Source: Nymphaea colorata
Lineage: Eukaryota; Streptophyta; Magnoliopsida; Nymphaeales; Nymphaeaceae
Reading direction: 5' to 3'
Assembly: GCF_008831285.2 (NCBI RefSeq)
Contig: NC_045146.1
Coordinates: 12,331,149-12,395,148 of the forward strand
DNA: 64,000 nucleotides
A program made the position numbers and the translations under genes. Positions within the stretch are counted from its first letter, which is position 1, and each line of letters starts with the position of its first letter. The notes beneath the pieces are model-generated. The model saw only the letters and a list, made by a program, of their open reading frames with translations. It was not told the DNA's origin and ran no database searches. This document shows positions 11,501-20,945 of the stretch, piece by piece.

Positions 11501-14500
11501 GAGTCAAACTATCATTTGTCCTGTCAAGTTCGACACCCAAAAAATATCGTAATTCTCCCAGATCCTTCATCTTGAACTCTTGCTTCAACATACCTTTAAC
11601 ATAAGATATATGTGAAGAAGAATTCCCAGTTATAACAATATCATCAACATAGATAAGTAACCAGGTGGTAGCTTCTCCAGTGCGATAGATAAACAAAGAG
11701 TGATCGAGAGAGCTTCGGAGAAAACCAATTTGTTGTATGTGATGAGAAAAACGATCAAACCATGACCTAGAAGCTTGCTTCAACCCATATAGAGACTTGT
11801 GTAATTTGCAAACCCATTTTTGAGAATCATGAGTAGTGTAGCCGGGAGGTTGCTCCATGTATACCTCTTCCTTAAGAATTCCATGAAGAAAAGCATTTTT
11901 GACATCTAACTGATAGAGAGGCCATCCATACGAGACTGCAAGAGAAATAATGACACGGATTGTTCCCATCTTGATGACTGGACTGAATGTCTCATCATAA
12001 TCTTCCCCATATTGCTGAGTGAAACCGCGCGCCACAAGTCGTGCTTTATACCGATCAATGCTACCATCTGGTTTATATTTCAGTTTATAAACCCATTTGG
12101 ATCCCACAACATTCTTATCAGCTGGACGAGGGACAATCTGCCAAGTCTGACATTCATGCAAGGCTGCCATTTCCTCATTCATAGCTTCAACCCAACATTT
12201 TTCCTTACTCGCATTGTGATAAGATGTTGGTTCCACCTTTTTGCTGACTTCTGTCATAAACAGCTGAAAATCCAAAGAAAAACTGTTATAGCTCACCCAT
12301 CTATCAATAGGATGTCGCACGCGTTGTGATTGGCGTGGAACTGCAGTAGGAACTGATCGCCTAGAATACACCAGGCCTGAGAACCGATTATGCATAGGTG
12401 GCTCACTGGGCTGAGAAGATGAAGGCATGCTGTCCAAGGAAGTAGTGCTGCTCAAGGAACTACTTACAGATGTCTCGGGCTCATTAACAACTTGCTCATT
12501 GTGCTCAGTCAACATTGATGCCCCTTGTCTTAAGATTTCAGCATGAAGCCAAGTATCATAAACTTCATTTTTGTCCTTGAGTGTCACAGAAGTAGCCTTG
12601 GGATCCTGTAACCTGTTCTCATCAAATACAACATGCCGTGAAATATGTACACGCCCAGTTTTAGGATTGTAACACCTATAACCCTTGTAATTTTCTGCAT
12701 ACCCTATAAATCTACATAAAACAGCACGATCTTGAAATTTGTTTCGCAAGGAAACATCAACATGCACATAGCACACACATCCAAAAACGCGCAACTCCTC
12801 ATAACGTGGCTGCTCTTGGTGTAAAAGAAAAAATGGTGATTTTCCATCAAGCAAAGCCAATGGCAATCGATTTATAACATGTACAGCCGTATGGAAAGCC
12901 TCGGTCCACAATGTCATAGGTAAGTCTGTTTCATGCATCATGCTAAGTGCACTTTCAACAATATGCCTATGTTTCCTTTCAGCAATTCCGTTTTGCTGAG
13001 GTGTATGCGGACATGAAATTTGTCTAGTGATCCCATTATCTAGTAAGTACTCAGTAAATTCATTAGAAATAAATTCACCACCACCATCACATTGAAAATG
13101 CACAATATTACTGGAATATTTATTTTGAACTAAGGCATGAAATTGAGTGAATAGGCGAAAAACTTCTGATTTGTGTTTCATGAAATGGATCCAAGTATAT
13201 CGGGAATATGAGTCAACAAAAATGACATAGTATCTACTCCCAGAAGAAGAAGGAACTGGAGCAGGCCCCCAAACATCAGAATATATGGTGTCAAAAACCT
13301 TTGGAGCTCTTTTATTTATTAATTGAAAAGGAAGGGCATGGCTCTTACAGATATGACAACTCGAGCACATGCTGGACTCACTGACAGAACTCAGACTGGA
13401 CTTATCTAAGAGCCCGTCTGCAACAAGACTTCGAACAAAAGATTGACTACAATGAGCTAACCGACCATGCCAAATGGATGGTTTATTATACTCTGTGACA
13501 TTGACTTCACTATGACTTGGAGAACATGAATCGGAAGGGTGAGATTTTGACATCTGTGGAGCTCCTTCAAGGACATACATATCTCCTTTGCGAGTGCCCT
13601 CAGCGAATGTCTTCTTGGTTCGAGCATCCTTGACATAAACAGAAGAGGGTGTGAATTCAACAGAGGATTGAGTATCATCAATAAGCTTGGACACTGAAAT
13701 AATATTTTTCTGGACACTTGGAACAACAAGAACATTCTTTAATGGAATCGAAGAAGAGCCCATAGAAATTTGTACATTTCCAATGTGTGATATTGTGTGA
13801 TGGGAACCATCTCCCGTGACAACTGAGCCTTTATCTAAATAAGGGAGAGCACTAGAGAGATTACCTGCGTCACCAGTAACATGGGCTGCTGCTCCAGAGT
13901 CCACATACCATTCTCCTTGCTCGTTTTGTTTCAAATGAAGCTTAGACAGGGCTGTCATGAGGAGTTGTTGTACGTCTGCTGAAACATTAGATCCAGATGA
14001 TGATGAAGCTGACCCTGCTGCTGCCTTGTTCTCACGTCTAATCTGATTATTTTTGTTCTGTGGGTTGTGCCAACATTCTGACTTTACATGCCCCCTCTTG
14101 TTGCAATAGAAACAAGTCGGAACCCTTCTAGATGTGGCAGATGTAGTATTCATGCCCTGTGGTGTTGGGAGAATCCCTCTTCCCATTCCTGCCTGAGGAA
14201 TCCAAGTACGAGTGCGATTCCCTTGCAATGCATGTGTCCCTGTGATCAGTACATTGTGACTGTTGGAAGGAATCAAATTCTGTCGCTGAACACGACTAGC
14301 TTCGTGTTGGAATAACTTAGCCTTGAGATCTTCGAAAGATGGAAGAATAGGTAGGACTTCCAAGGCTGTGCAAAAAATATCAAAATCTGTTCCCAGTCCA
14401 CTCAAGGCTTGTTGCACTTTGTCCTTGTCGCTGACGGGATGTCCAATGGCAGCAAGTTGATCACTTACACTTTTAATTTCATTCAAATATTCCAAAACAG

Positions 14501-17436
14501 TACGCGTCCCACGCTTGATGTCCTGAAATTGCCTTCTTAACTGCAGAAAACGTGCTTCGGATACTTGAGAATACGTGGTGGCAAGGGTAGACCACAACTC
14601 TAGGGCTGTTAAATCATCATCAATACCTCCTAATACTTCCTCTGACAAAGTAGAAGTAATATAGGCAACAAGAGACTGGTCGTGAGCCAGCCAAGCTTCA
14701 TACTCAGGATTATTTTCAGTAATGGTTTCATATTCAAATCTGATTTCACTCATAGCCGCAGCCCCAGCAGCTTGATCTCCCACTACAGTTTTCTTCACTT
14801 CACGGTCAATATACATAGGAGGTGCTGGAGTGGTCCCATCGATATGCCCGTAGAGTCTATGACTTTTGATAAAAGGGACTATTTGACGTTTCCAAGTCAA
14901 ATAGTTACTATGATTCAGCTTTTGTGAAATAAGTTGGGAGAGAAAGCTGGAAGATAGAAGAGAGGGGGTCGGCTGATCCATAATTGATTTAGGGCAACGA
15001 CAGAAATTAGGGCAAAACGATGAGAAGATTAGGGCACAACGATTAGGGCAAACCAATTAGGGCAAATCACGCAAGATTTAGGGCAGAAACTGAAAAGAGG
15101 GATGATCACGCCAGAAAAGAAAGAATTTAGGGCAGATTAGGGCTAATCACATCAAACTGAAATCACTCACCGGAGGACGATGCAACCTGGCTCTGATACC
15201 ATGTAAGAATCTTCACAAAGTACTCGTCTCTCCGTATGCAAAACAGATATGTTGAGAAGAGAGGATGAAAGAAGACGATGGAGGAAAGGGAGCAGCCGGC
15301 TTAACTTAGCCCTGGGTTCCTTAATCTTTAATTAAAGAATAACCCTAATAGGGTACAACAGATTTGTACATAAAAAGATAAAAAATTACAAGAGAGCCAC
15401 CGCCTAGTAGCTTTAGGCGTGTGGATATAAGGAGAATGGATCGGGTCTGTTCAGACCCGATCCCCATACGCTAACACGTAGTGCCTACTCCCTTGGGCAT
15501 TTATGTGTGCTTTCACCTCCATTTTCCAGGAATGATACCTGAAGTTAATTTCACAAGTTTTACTTTGGCAACATTCAGCAGATGCTACAAAAGCCAGTCC
15601 CAAAAGCGGAAAAAGGAAAGTAGAATGGAAGTATAGAAACAAAGTCAAAATAATTGCACCACCTACCTTCCACAATAGGAGGATATATCCTTTGAATAAG
15701 CACGAGCTTCTTGTTTATCTAACATAAAAAATGAAAACCAGATTCAGAGAGAGAAAGAGTGAGAGAGAGTCACTACCACTCGATGGTAACAGAATTTTTT
15801 TAAATGATTTGCACCAAGATAGAAATTTGTTACCAAAAAGCTTCTTTTGTGAAACTTTTGAGATGATAAACACTGAAAATGTGCGAGATTTACAAAGTCT
15901 ACATAAACAAAGGAGCTGATAAAATATTTTCTAATTATGTTCAATGACAATAAATATATTAGGAAGCACCAATACAGCTGAAGTCCTAAACCTCCAAGAT
16001 CATCCCCAACAATATGCAATGGTTTCTGTACTGTTGTACATTTAAAATGCTTATATGAAAAAGCCTCAAAAGATGGAGGGTATAACAAACAGCCCATGCA
16101 AATTTTATCCACAAGTTGCCTAATGCACGAACTATTTCCAGACAATGCTTCAAGTCTCAGGACATGGAGTTGTTCTTATATTTCGTGATTTTTCAATTAG
16201 AAAAACCTGCGTGTGGAAATAGTTCTCCCTGTCTTTCAATAAACATCTATAAGGAATAGGAAACTTAAATGTCAATCAAGAAGTATAAATTCAACAGCTG
16301 GATTATGAAAGTTGTCACTTCAGCAAATGAGTAAATGCAATTTGAAAATTTTTTACTGCCTCCATAACAAGTAAACATCTAAGATGTTACTTTGGTATGA
16401 ACATGAACTATTTCACCCACATTATAATAGTCAGCCCAAACACAAAATAATACACAATTTTTTTAATAACAAAAAAAAAGGTCAAAAATTTTGCTGCATC
16501 ATATACAAAGAAAAAGCACTGTCCCACAAAAGTTTATGCTCTAGGAGATCTCTTTCTTGCATATTTTGAGAATCAACAAACGGGAAAATAAATATGGTGC
16601 AGAGAAGCCAATATAACCAGCAAATCAACTGACAATCGATGATCTGCTAAGGTCAAGAAATTCTCTTCCTCTTGCAAATATGGACATAGGTCTTCTACTT
16701 TATCTTCTTCAGCAGTAATTTTAGTCACAAAATTGAATTTAATGATCTCAAAATTCTGTTCAAGAGACCCTGTACTGATTTTTTTAATTTTCAATAGTTC
16801 AAGCAGCAATTTGCATTGTTGCAGGAAGTATTCAACTTCTTGAAAGTGAGACACGAGAAATACATAAAACATGCAAGAAACCTATCTTAGGATTTATTAG
16901 AAATGGCATGCTACTTAACGTTTTAAAGTCTGATCCCTTCCACACTTCTTTAAAAATTATACTATTTAAAGAAAGGATAACCAATGTTTACCAATGTTGA
17001 GGGTATAATTATCCCAATCATCAACTTTCATCCATGCACGCTTGCCTGAATCAGTCTGTCAGAAAGCAAAGACATGAGCATTGCAATACCAGTGCTGACA
17101 AGAGACACAACCAACTCCATTATAGACTTGCAGTTCTAAAACTATCATCACGCAGGTGGTGTCGATTTGCACAGACCAAATCAACAAAAGATACCCCTGT
17201 ATTTCCAAAGATGTTTAACACATTCTTGATCTTTCTTTCTTTTCCAAAGCAAAACCTACATAAAGGCCAGTAAGTTTGCGACCATCATTCAAAAAAGAAA
17301 ATAAGGTCAAAATTGTAAGCACTAAAATAGAGTGAAATGGTGACACTCCAAGTCTCCAACATTTTAGTAATATTGGACCAAAAATTTAGGCATGAAGAAA
17401 GAATTCACAACACGTGTCAGACAAGCATAGACACCA

Positions 17437-17486
<50 letters not shown>

Positions 17487-17588
17487 TATTATATGCATAT
17501 GTATGCATTGTGTATCAACGTATATATATGTATACATACATATAAAGAGAGAGAGCATGCACATGCACCCGAATAAATGCATGCTTTC

Positions 17589-17619
<31 letters not shown>

Positions 17620-20600
17620 GTATTATATGCATATGTATGCATTGCATATCAACGTATATATATGTATACATACATATGAAGAGAGAGAGCATGCACATGC
17701 ACCCGAATAAATGCATGCTCTTGAAAGCATGCAAAGTCACAAGTAACTTCAACTTAGCTAGGTTTAGAACTTGTGGTCATCATCAAGTGTTTAAAATTAT
17801 ACCTTTTCAAAAGTGTAGTCCTGCACCTTTTCACAGAGGCCATCCAAGAGTTCAACAATCCTGAGCTCGCTCACTCTATTCAGACAGTAATTCAAATGTC
17901 AAACTTGAAACGTTGGTAAGAAAATTTATAAAAACGTCTAAATCATCCAACCACTGCATTACTGCATTAGTAGTCACATGACCCACAGACTTTTGTCACC
18001 AAAAATTAAATTTACATACTTACTACCTCATCAAGCAAAAAACTTAAATGAACATATTCAGCAACAGATTTAATGTTTTTCACTGGTTGATCATGCATTT
18101 CTCTCTGTTAGACATACAAAAAATGGACCCTACAGCCTACCCTTTAAGAAGTTACTAGGGAACCAGTAAAACATGCTATGTAATACTCCCAGATAACTTT
18201 TGAGCAGGCATATTGGCATTTATTTAACAGAAAACACAAACAGCATACACAAATTGTTGCACAAAAATTTTGGAGATACCTTTATAAGTTGTTATAAGGA
18301 CAACAAACAAGCCAGAGAAGGAAACCCACAACCAGTGTTTAATCAAATAATCATATTGCCAACAAGGAAAAATGAGTACATCAAAAGATCATGTTATATT
18401 GAATGCGAAAGCATGAAGCACATGCATGCACACATACACACTTGACTACCTTGGAACTGCAGAAAATAGAAACTAAATTTAGAGAATGTTATTGATTTAT
18501 TCCACATGAACCTCAAAATATAATATTAGACAAACATAATGAAACCCTCTGCACTTCTAATGCAGTAATGCTACCAAGTTGCAATACTCTTGATTGTACC
18601 TATAATCAATCAATTTTCCTTCTCGTTGTCCCTTTGAATCCAGACGATGCCGCATATCTAAATGGTTTTTTGGTTTTTCCTACAAAATACATAACACAAT
18701 CAAGAGGGACAAATGCCAACTATATTAATAACTACTAAGCAATCACAAAGTTACCAATAAATATCATTAAAGAAAAATTCAGCTGTAAATCCAGATTTAA
18801 CTTGTTGCAAGAAGAAGCTATGCTAGACAAATTTCAACAAGTCAATTAACTTAAGAAAGTAAGCAATACTTCTGTAAAATGATATCAGTTTTTCTATGCC
18901 GTTCTTTACATGTAGACAGCCATCAAACATCTACAACTCTACTCAGGGCTTACAAAGAAGAGCTGTTTCCATGTACCCAACTGAACTACTGTCTACTTAT
19001 GTTCCCTTTTTCTTGAAATAAAGGCAATATAATACGATAAAAATCTTTCAAATAACCTACTGAAGAGGGAAGTATTATAAAGAACTTGAAGTTTGACACT
19101 TCAAATGTTGTTGTAACTTTAGGCAAAGAAATAGATACTCAACAGCACAGTGCAAGATTATCATAGGAAGCTTCTCCCAACGTCCACTACCAAGTTGCTA
19201 AAAGGATTAGGGAGACTATGGTGTTGGAAGAATTAGACTGGAGACACATGACAGCCTGCGGGTATTCCACCCATTCGAGGGCAACAAAATGAGGCAAGCA
19301 ATGGTCCATTCAATTAAGCAAACCACATTAGACAGCTCACTAATCCCAACAAGAAAATACGAAAATGTAAGAGGCCCTTACATTGGAAAGACCAATCTGT
19401 AGTTCGGCCTGCACGGAGAAATCAGAAAGTTTAGACATTTTACTGGCCGGCCAAATAATGTAAGACAGTAAGAGAGAAAAGAAAACACACCTGAAATTCA
19501 CAGCAAAAAATATCAAGCTAGAAATGCTCAATAATGAGCCAACTACAAACTTCATGCTTCAGAAGAATGCACCATAAAGCACCATTCTAAGTGAATGGTA
19601 GTAGAAGAAAAATAAACTTTATATACAGATGATAATTAACACTATTATATTTCCTTATTAGTCCATAACACATGATGCAGTTACACTAGTACGCTTCCAA
19701 AGGATAGATATGTCTTGTCTAGAGTGTTAACAATATATAGGGTACAAAGGTGAAGACAAGAGAAGGGTGAATTAAAAATAAAACATGATGTCACATTTCA
19801 CAAAAGATTCTTCAGTCAAAAAGCTGAACAAGAAACACCGCCAAAAGAAAAGGCAGAACTGGAAATTCATGAACATCACTTGATTCAAACATATAAAACC
19901 ACAGTCGTGGACAATGGATTTTGATTGCACGCTGAATTAGGATGTGGAAACTGAATATAGAAGATTATGCTAAATTTCACAAAGGATTCTCCGGTAAAGA
20001 AACAGAACAAGGAAGACCGTAAAAAAAAAAAAGAAAAACAGCACTAGAAATTGACGAAGATAACTTGATTCAAATATAAGAAACCATGGTGCTGGACAAT
20101 GGGTTTTGGTCGAATGCTGAATTTGGATGTGAAAATATACGATTATGTTAAACTTCACAAAGCATTCTTTAGTAACGAAACTGAACAAGAAAGACCACCA
20201 AAAAGAAAAGACGGCACTAGCTATTCAGGAGGACCATTTTTTTCAAATACATGCAAACAGTAACCACGTGGACAATGGCTTTTGTTCGAAGGCCGAATTA
20301 AGATGTGTTCAATACGCAATACAACAGACATAAATAATATTTAGGTGCATGGAGTCAGGCAATGGCATATAAACCCGCACGAATTGTGATGATTTTTCCG
20401 ATGCACATGCGAGGAATGGTGATATTAAAAAACAGCGCCACAGCAATAGTGCAGATCAAGAAGAGGAGTAACACTGAACAGCATCCGCATCATCTTAGTA
20501 AGATCTACAGGCAGTAGACGCATGCCAATCTATTCATGCCCACCAAATACCTATACCAACTACCGCATATGGTTATAGAATTCCCAGAGAAACTAATCAT

Positions 20601-20945
20601 GTGTTCGTCAGCTACTTATGTTAATTCTCACCAGGATGATACCAACATTCTTATGAAACCCGTTGGGTGTCAAACAAAGTTAAGAATTCGGTAATAGGAA
20701 AACCAATGACTGGAAGAAAATACCAGGTGACCAAATTTCACATAGACCAACAGATCTCACTTCATACACAAAAAAGGCAGAAAAATAGAACCCAGCAGAG
20801 GGAAAGATCGAGACAGAGAGAGATGAGTTACCGCCACGGCATTGCAAGCTCCACATTTGTCTTCGATACAGACACCAGATGCGGAAATGGCCAAAAGGAC
20901 GACGGTCCACGAAACCAAACGATTGAGGAAGTCGCCCTTCCCCAT
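8135..20945 (-). CDS. Canopy/DUF3456 saposin-like ER protein (MIR-interacting MSAP family)
   Basis: Likely an ER/secretory protein of the canopy (TLR4-regulator/MSAP) family. Eight exons on the minus strand join in frame: 20945-20832, 19408-19382, 18679-18600, 17875-17803, 17055-16992, 15718-15667, 9297-9273 and 8254-8135, giving 184 aa. Residues 1-26 form a signal peptide with a VVLLAI core. The mature part starts with the CGAC motif (Cys31, Cys34). Further cysteines at 88, 135, 165 and 172 complete the six-Cys saposin-type pattern. Family blocks seen include EKPKNHLDMRHRLDSKGQR, KLIDYRVSELR, WMKVDDWDNYTLN, YCGRLLEETEDE and ILCEDLSKHCG. There is no KDEL-type tail; the protein ends PAPRK. Animal homologues assist receptor maturation in the ER; the plant role is inferred only. 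Intron 6 (15666-9298) contains a full copia retrotransposon. Confidence 0.92.
8437..8517. repeat. (AT)n microsatellite, 81 bp
   Basis: An uninterrupted AT dinucleotide run in intron 7 of the canopy-like gene, about 180 bp upstream of its last exon in gene orientation. Confidence 0.95.
9356..10268. mobile_element. Possible degenerate DNA transposon in canopy-like intron 6
   Basis: The two ends of this ~0.9-kb AT-rich stretch are imperfect inverted repeats. The left end reads CTATGTTGTTAAAAGC with nearby TAGGCG and TAGGCT blocks. The right end, reverse-complemented, reads CCTGTGCTGTCAAAGGC with TAGGCGC and TAGGCT blocks. There is no internal coding capacity and no clear target duplication. It looks like an old non-autonomous element next to which the copia element later inserted. 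Confidence 0.4.
10397..10401. repeat. Target-site duplication of copia element, left copy (CGTAG)
   Basis: CGTAG directly precedes the left LTR and is repeated directly after the right LTR (15477-15481). Five bases is the usual target duplication for Ty1/copia integrases. Confidence 0.9.
10402..10676 (-). repeat. 3' LTR of copia element
   Basis: A 275-bp LTR running TGTTAG...CTTACA in element orientation. It matches the 15202-15476 copy at every position I compared. Its U3 end carries a 26-bp near-perfect palindrome (10638-10663). Confidence 0.97.
10671..15056 (-). CDS. Copia gag-pol polyprotein
   Basis: A single uninterrupted frame of 1461 aa. Domains in order: Gag (about residues 30-310), zinc knuckle CX2CX4HX4C at 315-328, aspartic protease with DSG at 386-388, HHCC region (about 530-567), integrase core with the D-D-E acidic residues at about 594, 657 and 693, reverse transcriptase with YVDD at 1136-1139, and RNase H with an ADWAGD block near the C-terminus. 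The conventional start is probably Met26 (ATG at 14981), because residues 1-25 translate a repetitive leader and the homologous Gag begins at MDQPTPS. The frame stops inside the 3' LTR. Around the second integrase Asp the usual NGGEF reads GGGEF, an oddity that keeps the Asp. All key catalytic residues I looked for are present. Confidence 0.97.
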   Translation of the reverse strand: MVCPNRCALIFSSFCPNFCRCPKSIMDQPTPSLLSSSFLSQLISQKLNHSNYLTWKRQIVPFIKSHRLYGHIDGTTPAPPMYIDREVKKTVVGDQAAGAAAMSEIRFEYETITENNPEYEAWLAHDQSLVAYITSTLSEEVLGGIDDDLTALELWSTLATTYSQVSEARFLQLRRQFQDIKRGTRTVLEYLNEIKSVSDQLAAIGHPVSDKDKVQQALSGLGTDFDIFCTALEVLPILPSFEDLKAKLFQHEASRVQRQNLIPSNSHNVLITGTHALQGNRTRTWIPQAGMGRGILPTPQGMNTTSATSRRVPTCFYCNKRGHVKSECWHNPQNKNNQIRRENKAAAGSASSSSGSNVSADVQQLLMTALSKLHLKQNEQGEWYVDSGAAAHVTGDAGNLSSALPYLDKGSVVTGDGSHHTISHIGNVQISMGSSSIPLKNVLVVPSVQKNIISVSKLIDDTQSSVEFTPSSVYVKDARTKKTFAEGTRKGDMYVLEGAPQMSKSHPSDSCSPSHSEVNVTEYNKPSIWHGRLAHCSQSFVRSLVADGLLDKSSLSSVSESSMCSSCHICKSHALPFQLINKRAPKVFDTIYSDVWGPAPVPSSSGSRYYVIFVDSYSRYTWIHFMKHKSEVFRLFTQFHALVQNKYSSNIVHFQCDGGGEFISNEFTEYLLDNGITRQISCPHTPQQNGIAERKHRHIVESALSMMHETDLPMTLWTEAFHTAVHVINRLPLALLDGKSPFFLLHQEQPRYEELRVFGCVCYVHVDVSLRNKFQDRAVLCRFIGYAENYKGYRCYNPKTGRVHISRHVVFDENRLQDPKATSVTLKDKNEVYDTWLHAEILRQGASMLTEHNEQVVNEPETSVSSSLSSTTSLDSMPSSSQPSEPPMHNRFSGLVYSRRSVPTAVPRQSQRVRHPIDRWVSYNSFSLDFQLFMTEVSKKVEPTSYHNASKEKCWVEAMNEEMAALHECQTWQIVPRPADKNVVGSKWVYKLKYKPDGSIDRYKARLVARGFTQQYGEDYDETFSPVIKMGTIRVIISLAVSYGWPLYQLDVKNAFLHGILKEEVYMEQPPGYTTHDSQKWVCKLHKSLYGLKQASRSWFDRFSHHIQQIGFLRSSLDHSLFIYRTGEATTWLLIYVDDIVITGNSSSHISYVKGMLKQEFKMKDLGELRYFLGVELDRTNDSLTLTQHKYTLDVLDRAGMTNCKPITTPSVLNTKLTASDGTAAYSTPTFYRSIVGMLQYLTFTRPDIVYAVNQISQFMHAPTEGHMDAAKRILRYLKATLGDGLVYTKCSNVSLGHSIYTYTDADWAGDPDDRRSVSGFCLFLDSNLICWSSKKQRAVARSSTEAEYRAMAAGTAEASWLRHLLGELNLPIVRSSLLCDNQSAIKIAFNPILHNRTKHIEIDQHFIRQKVEEAEILPTYISTNEQIADLFTKGLTGQHFWDLKNKLCMIKSHAQLEGSC
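10677..10686 (-). other. Polypurine tract of copia element
   Basis: In element orientation TGAGGGGAGC directly abuts the 3' LTR. This purine-rich run would prime plus-strand DNA synthesis. Confidence 0.8.
14988..15140 (-). repeat. GCCCTAA-repeat leader of the copia element
   Basis: About eight copies of GCCCTAA (TTAGGGC on the plus strand), irregularly spaced by roughly 12-45 bp, fill the untranslated leader between the primer binding site and the gag start. They also encode the extra N-terminal 25 residues if the upstream ATG is used. Confidence 0.85.
15190..15201 (-). other. Primer binding site (initiator tRNA-Met)
   Basis: TGGTATCAGAGC starts at the base next to the 5' LTR in element orientation. 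It is complementary to the 3' end of plant initiator methionine tRNA, the usual primer of copia elements. Confidence 0.95.
15202..15476 (-). repeat. 5' LTR of copia element
   Basis: The promoter-bearing LTR in element orientation, identical to the 3' LTR by eye. The 26-bp palindrome recurs at 15438-15463. Confidence 0.97.
15477..15481. repeat. Target-site duplication of copia element, right copy (CGTAG)
   Basis: Matches the left copy at 10397-10401 exactly. Confidence 0.9.
17437..17723. repeat. Two-copy ~140-bp tandem duplication with (AT)n(GT)n
   Basis: Copy 1 (17437-17588) and copy 2 (17589-17723) each contain an AT run, a GT run (34 bp in copy 1, about 16 bp in copy 2), then TATTATATGCATATGTATGC, a GTATATATATG block, a short GA run, GCATGCACATGCACCCG and AATAAATGCATGC. 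The duplication lies in intron 4 of the canopy-like gene. Repetitive reading frames here are microsatellite artefacts. Confidence 0.9.
19797..20310. repeat. Three-copy ~178-bp tandem repeat in canopy-like intron 1
   Basis: Three diverged units begin at 19797, 19976 and 20154, each with TTCACAAA, GAACAAG, AAAGAAAA, GGACAATGG and a GAATT(A)GGATGTG-like end. The period is 178-179 bp. All three lie inside intron 1 (20831-19409). Confidence 0.85.

Larger units (their letters stand above)
10402..15476 (-). mobile_element. Complete Ty1/copia LTR retrotransposon
   Basis: A 5,075-bp element with two 275-bp LTRs (10402-10676 and 15202-15476) that appear identical base for base. It carries a 5-bp target duplication CGTAG, a primer binding site, a polypurine tract and one open gag-pol frame. 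It reads on the minus strand, the same direction as the host gene whose intron 6 it occupies. Identical LTRs and an undamaged frame indicate very recent insertion, and the element may still be competent. Domain order (protease, integrase, RT, RNase H) is copia, not gypsy. The lineage is not assigned; the short LTRs and single frame would fit Ale-like elements. Confidence 0.97.

Noticed and set aside
14988-15140. TTAGGG words read as interstitial telomeric repeat
   Set aside because: Spacing is irregular, the word is TTAGGGC, and the plant telomere unit is TTTAGGG in perfect tandem; these belong to the copia leader.
17337-17864. Several overlapping open frames rich in Cys-Val, Thr-His and Tyr-Ile repeats
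   Set aside because: They translate the (GT)n and (AT)n tracts of a duplicated microsatellite block inside an intron.
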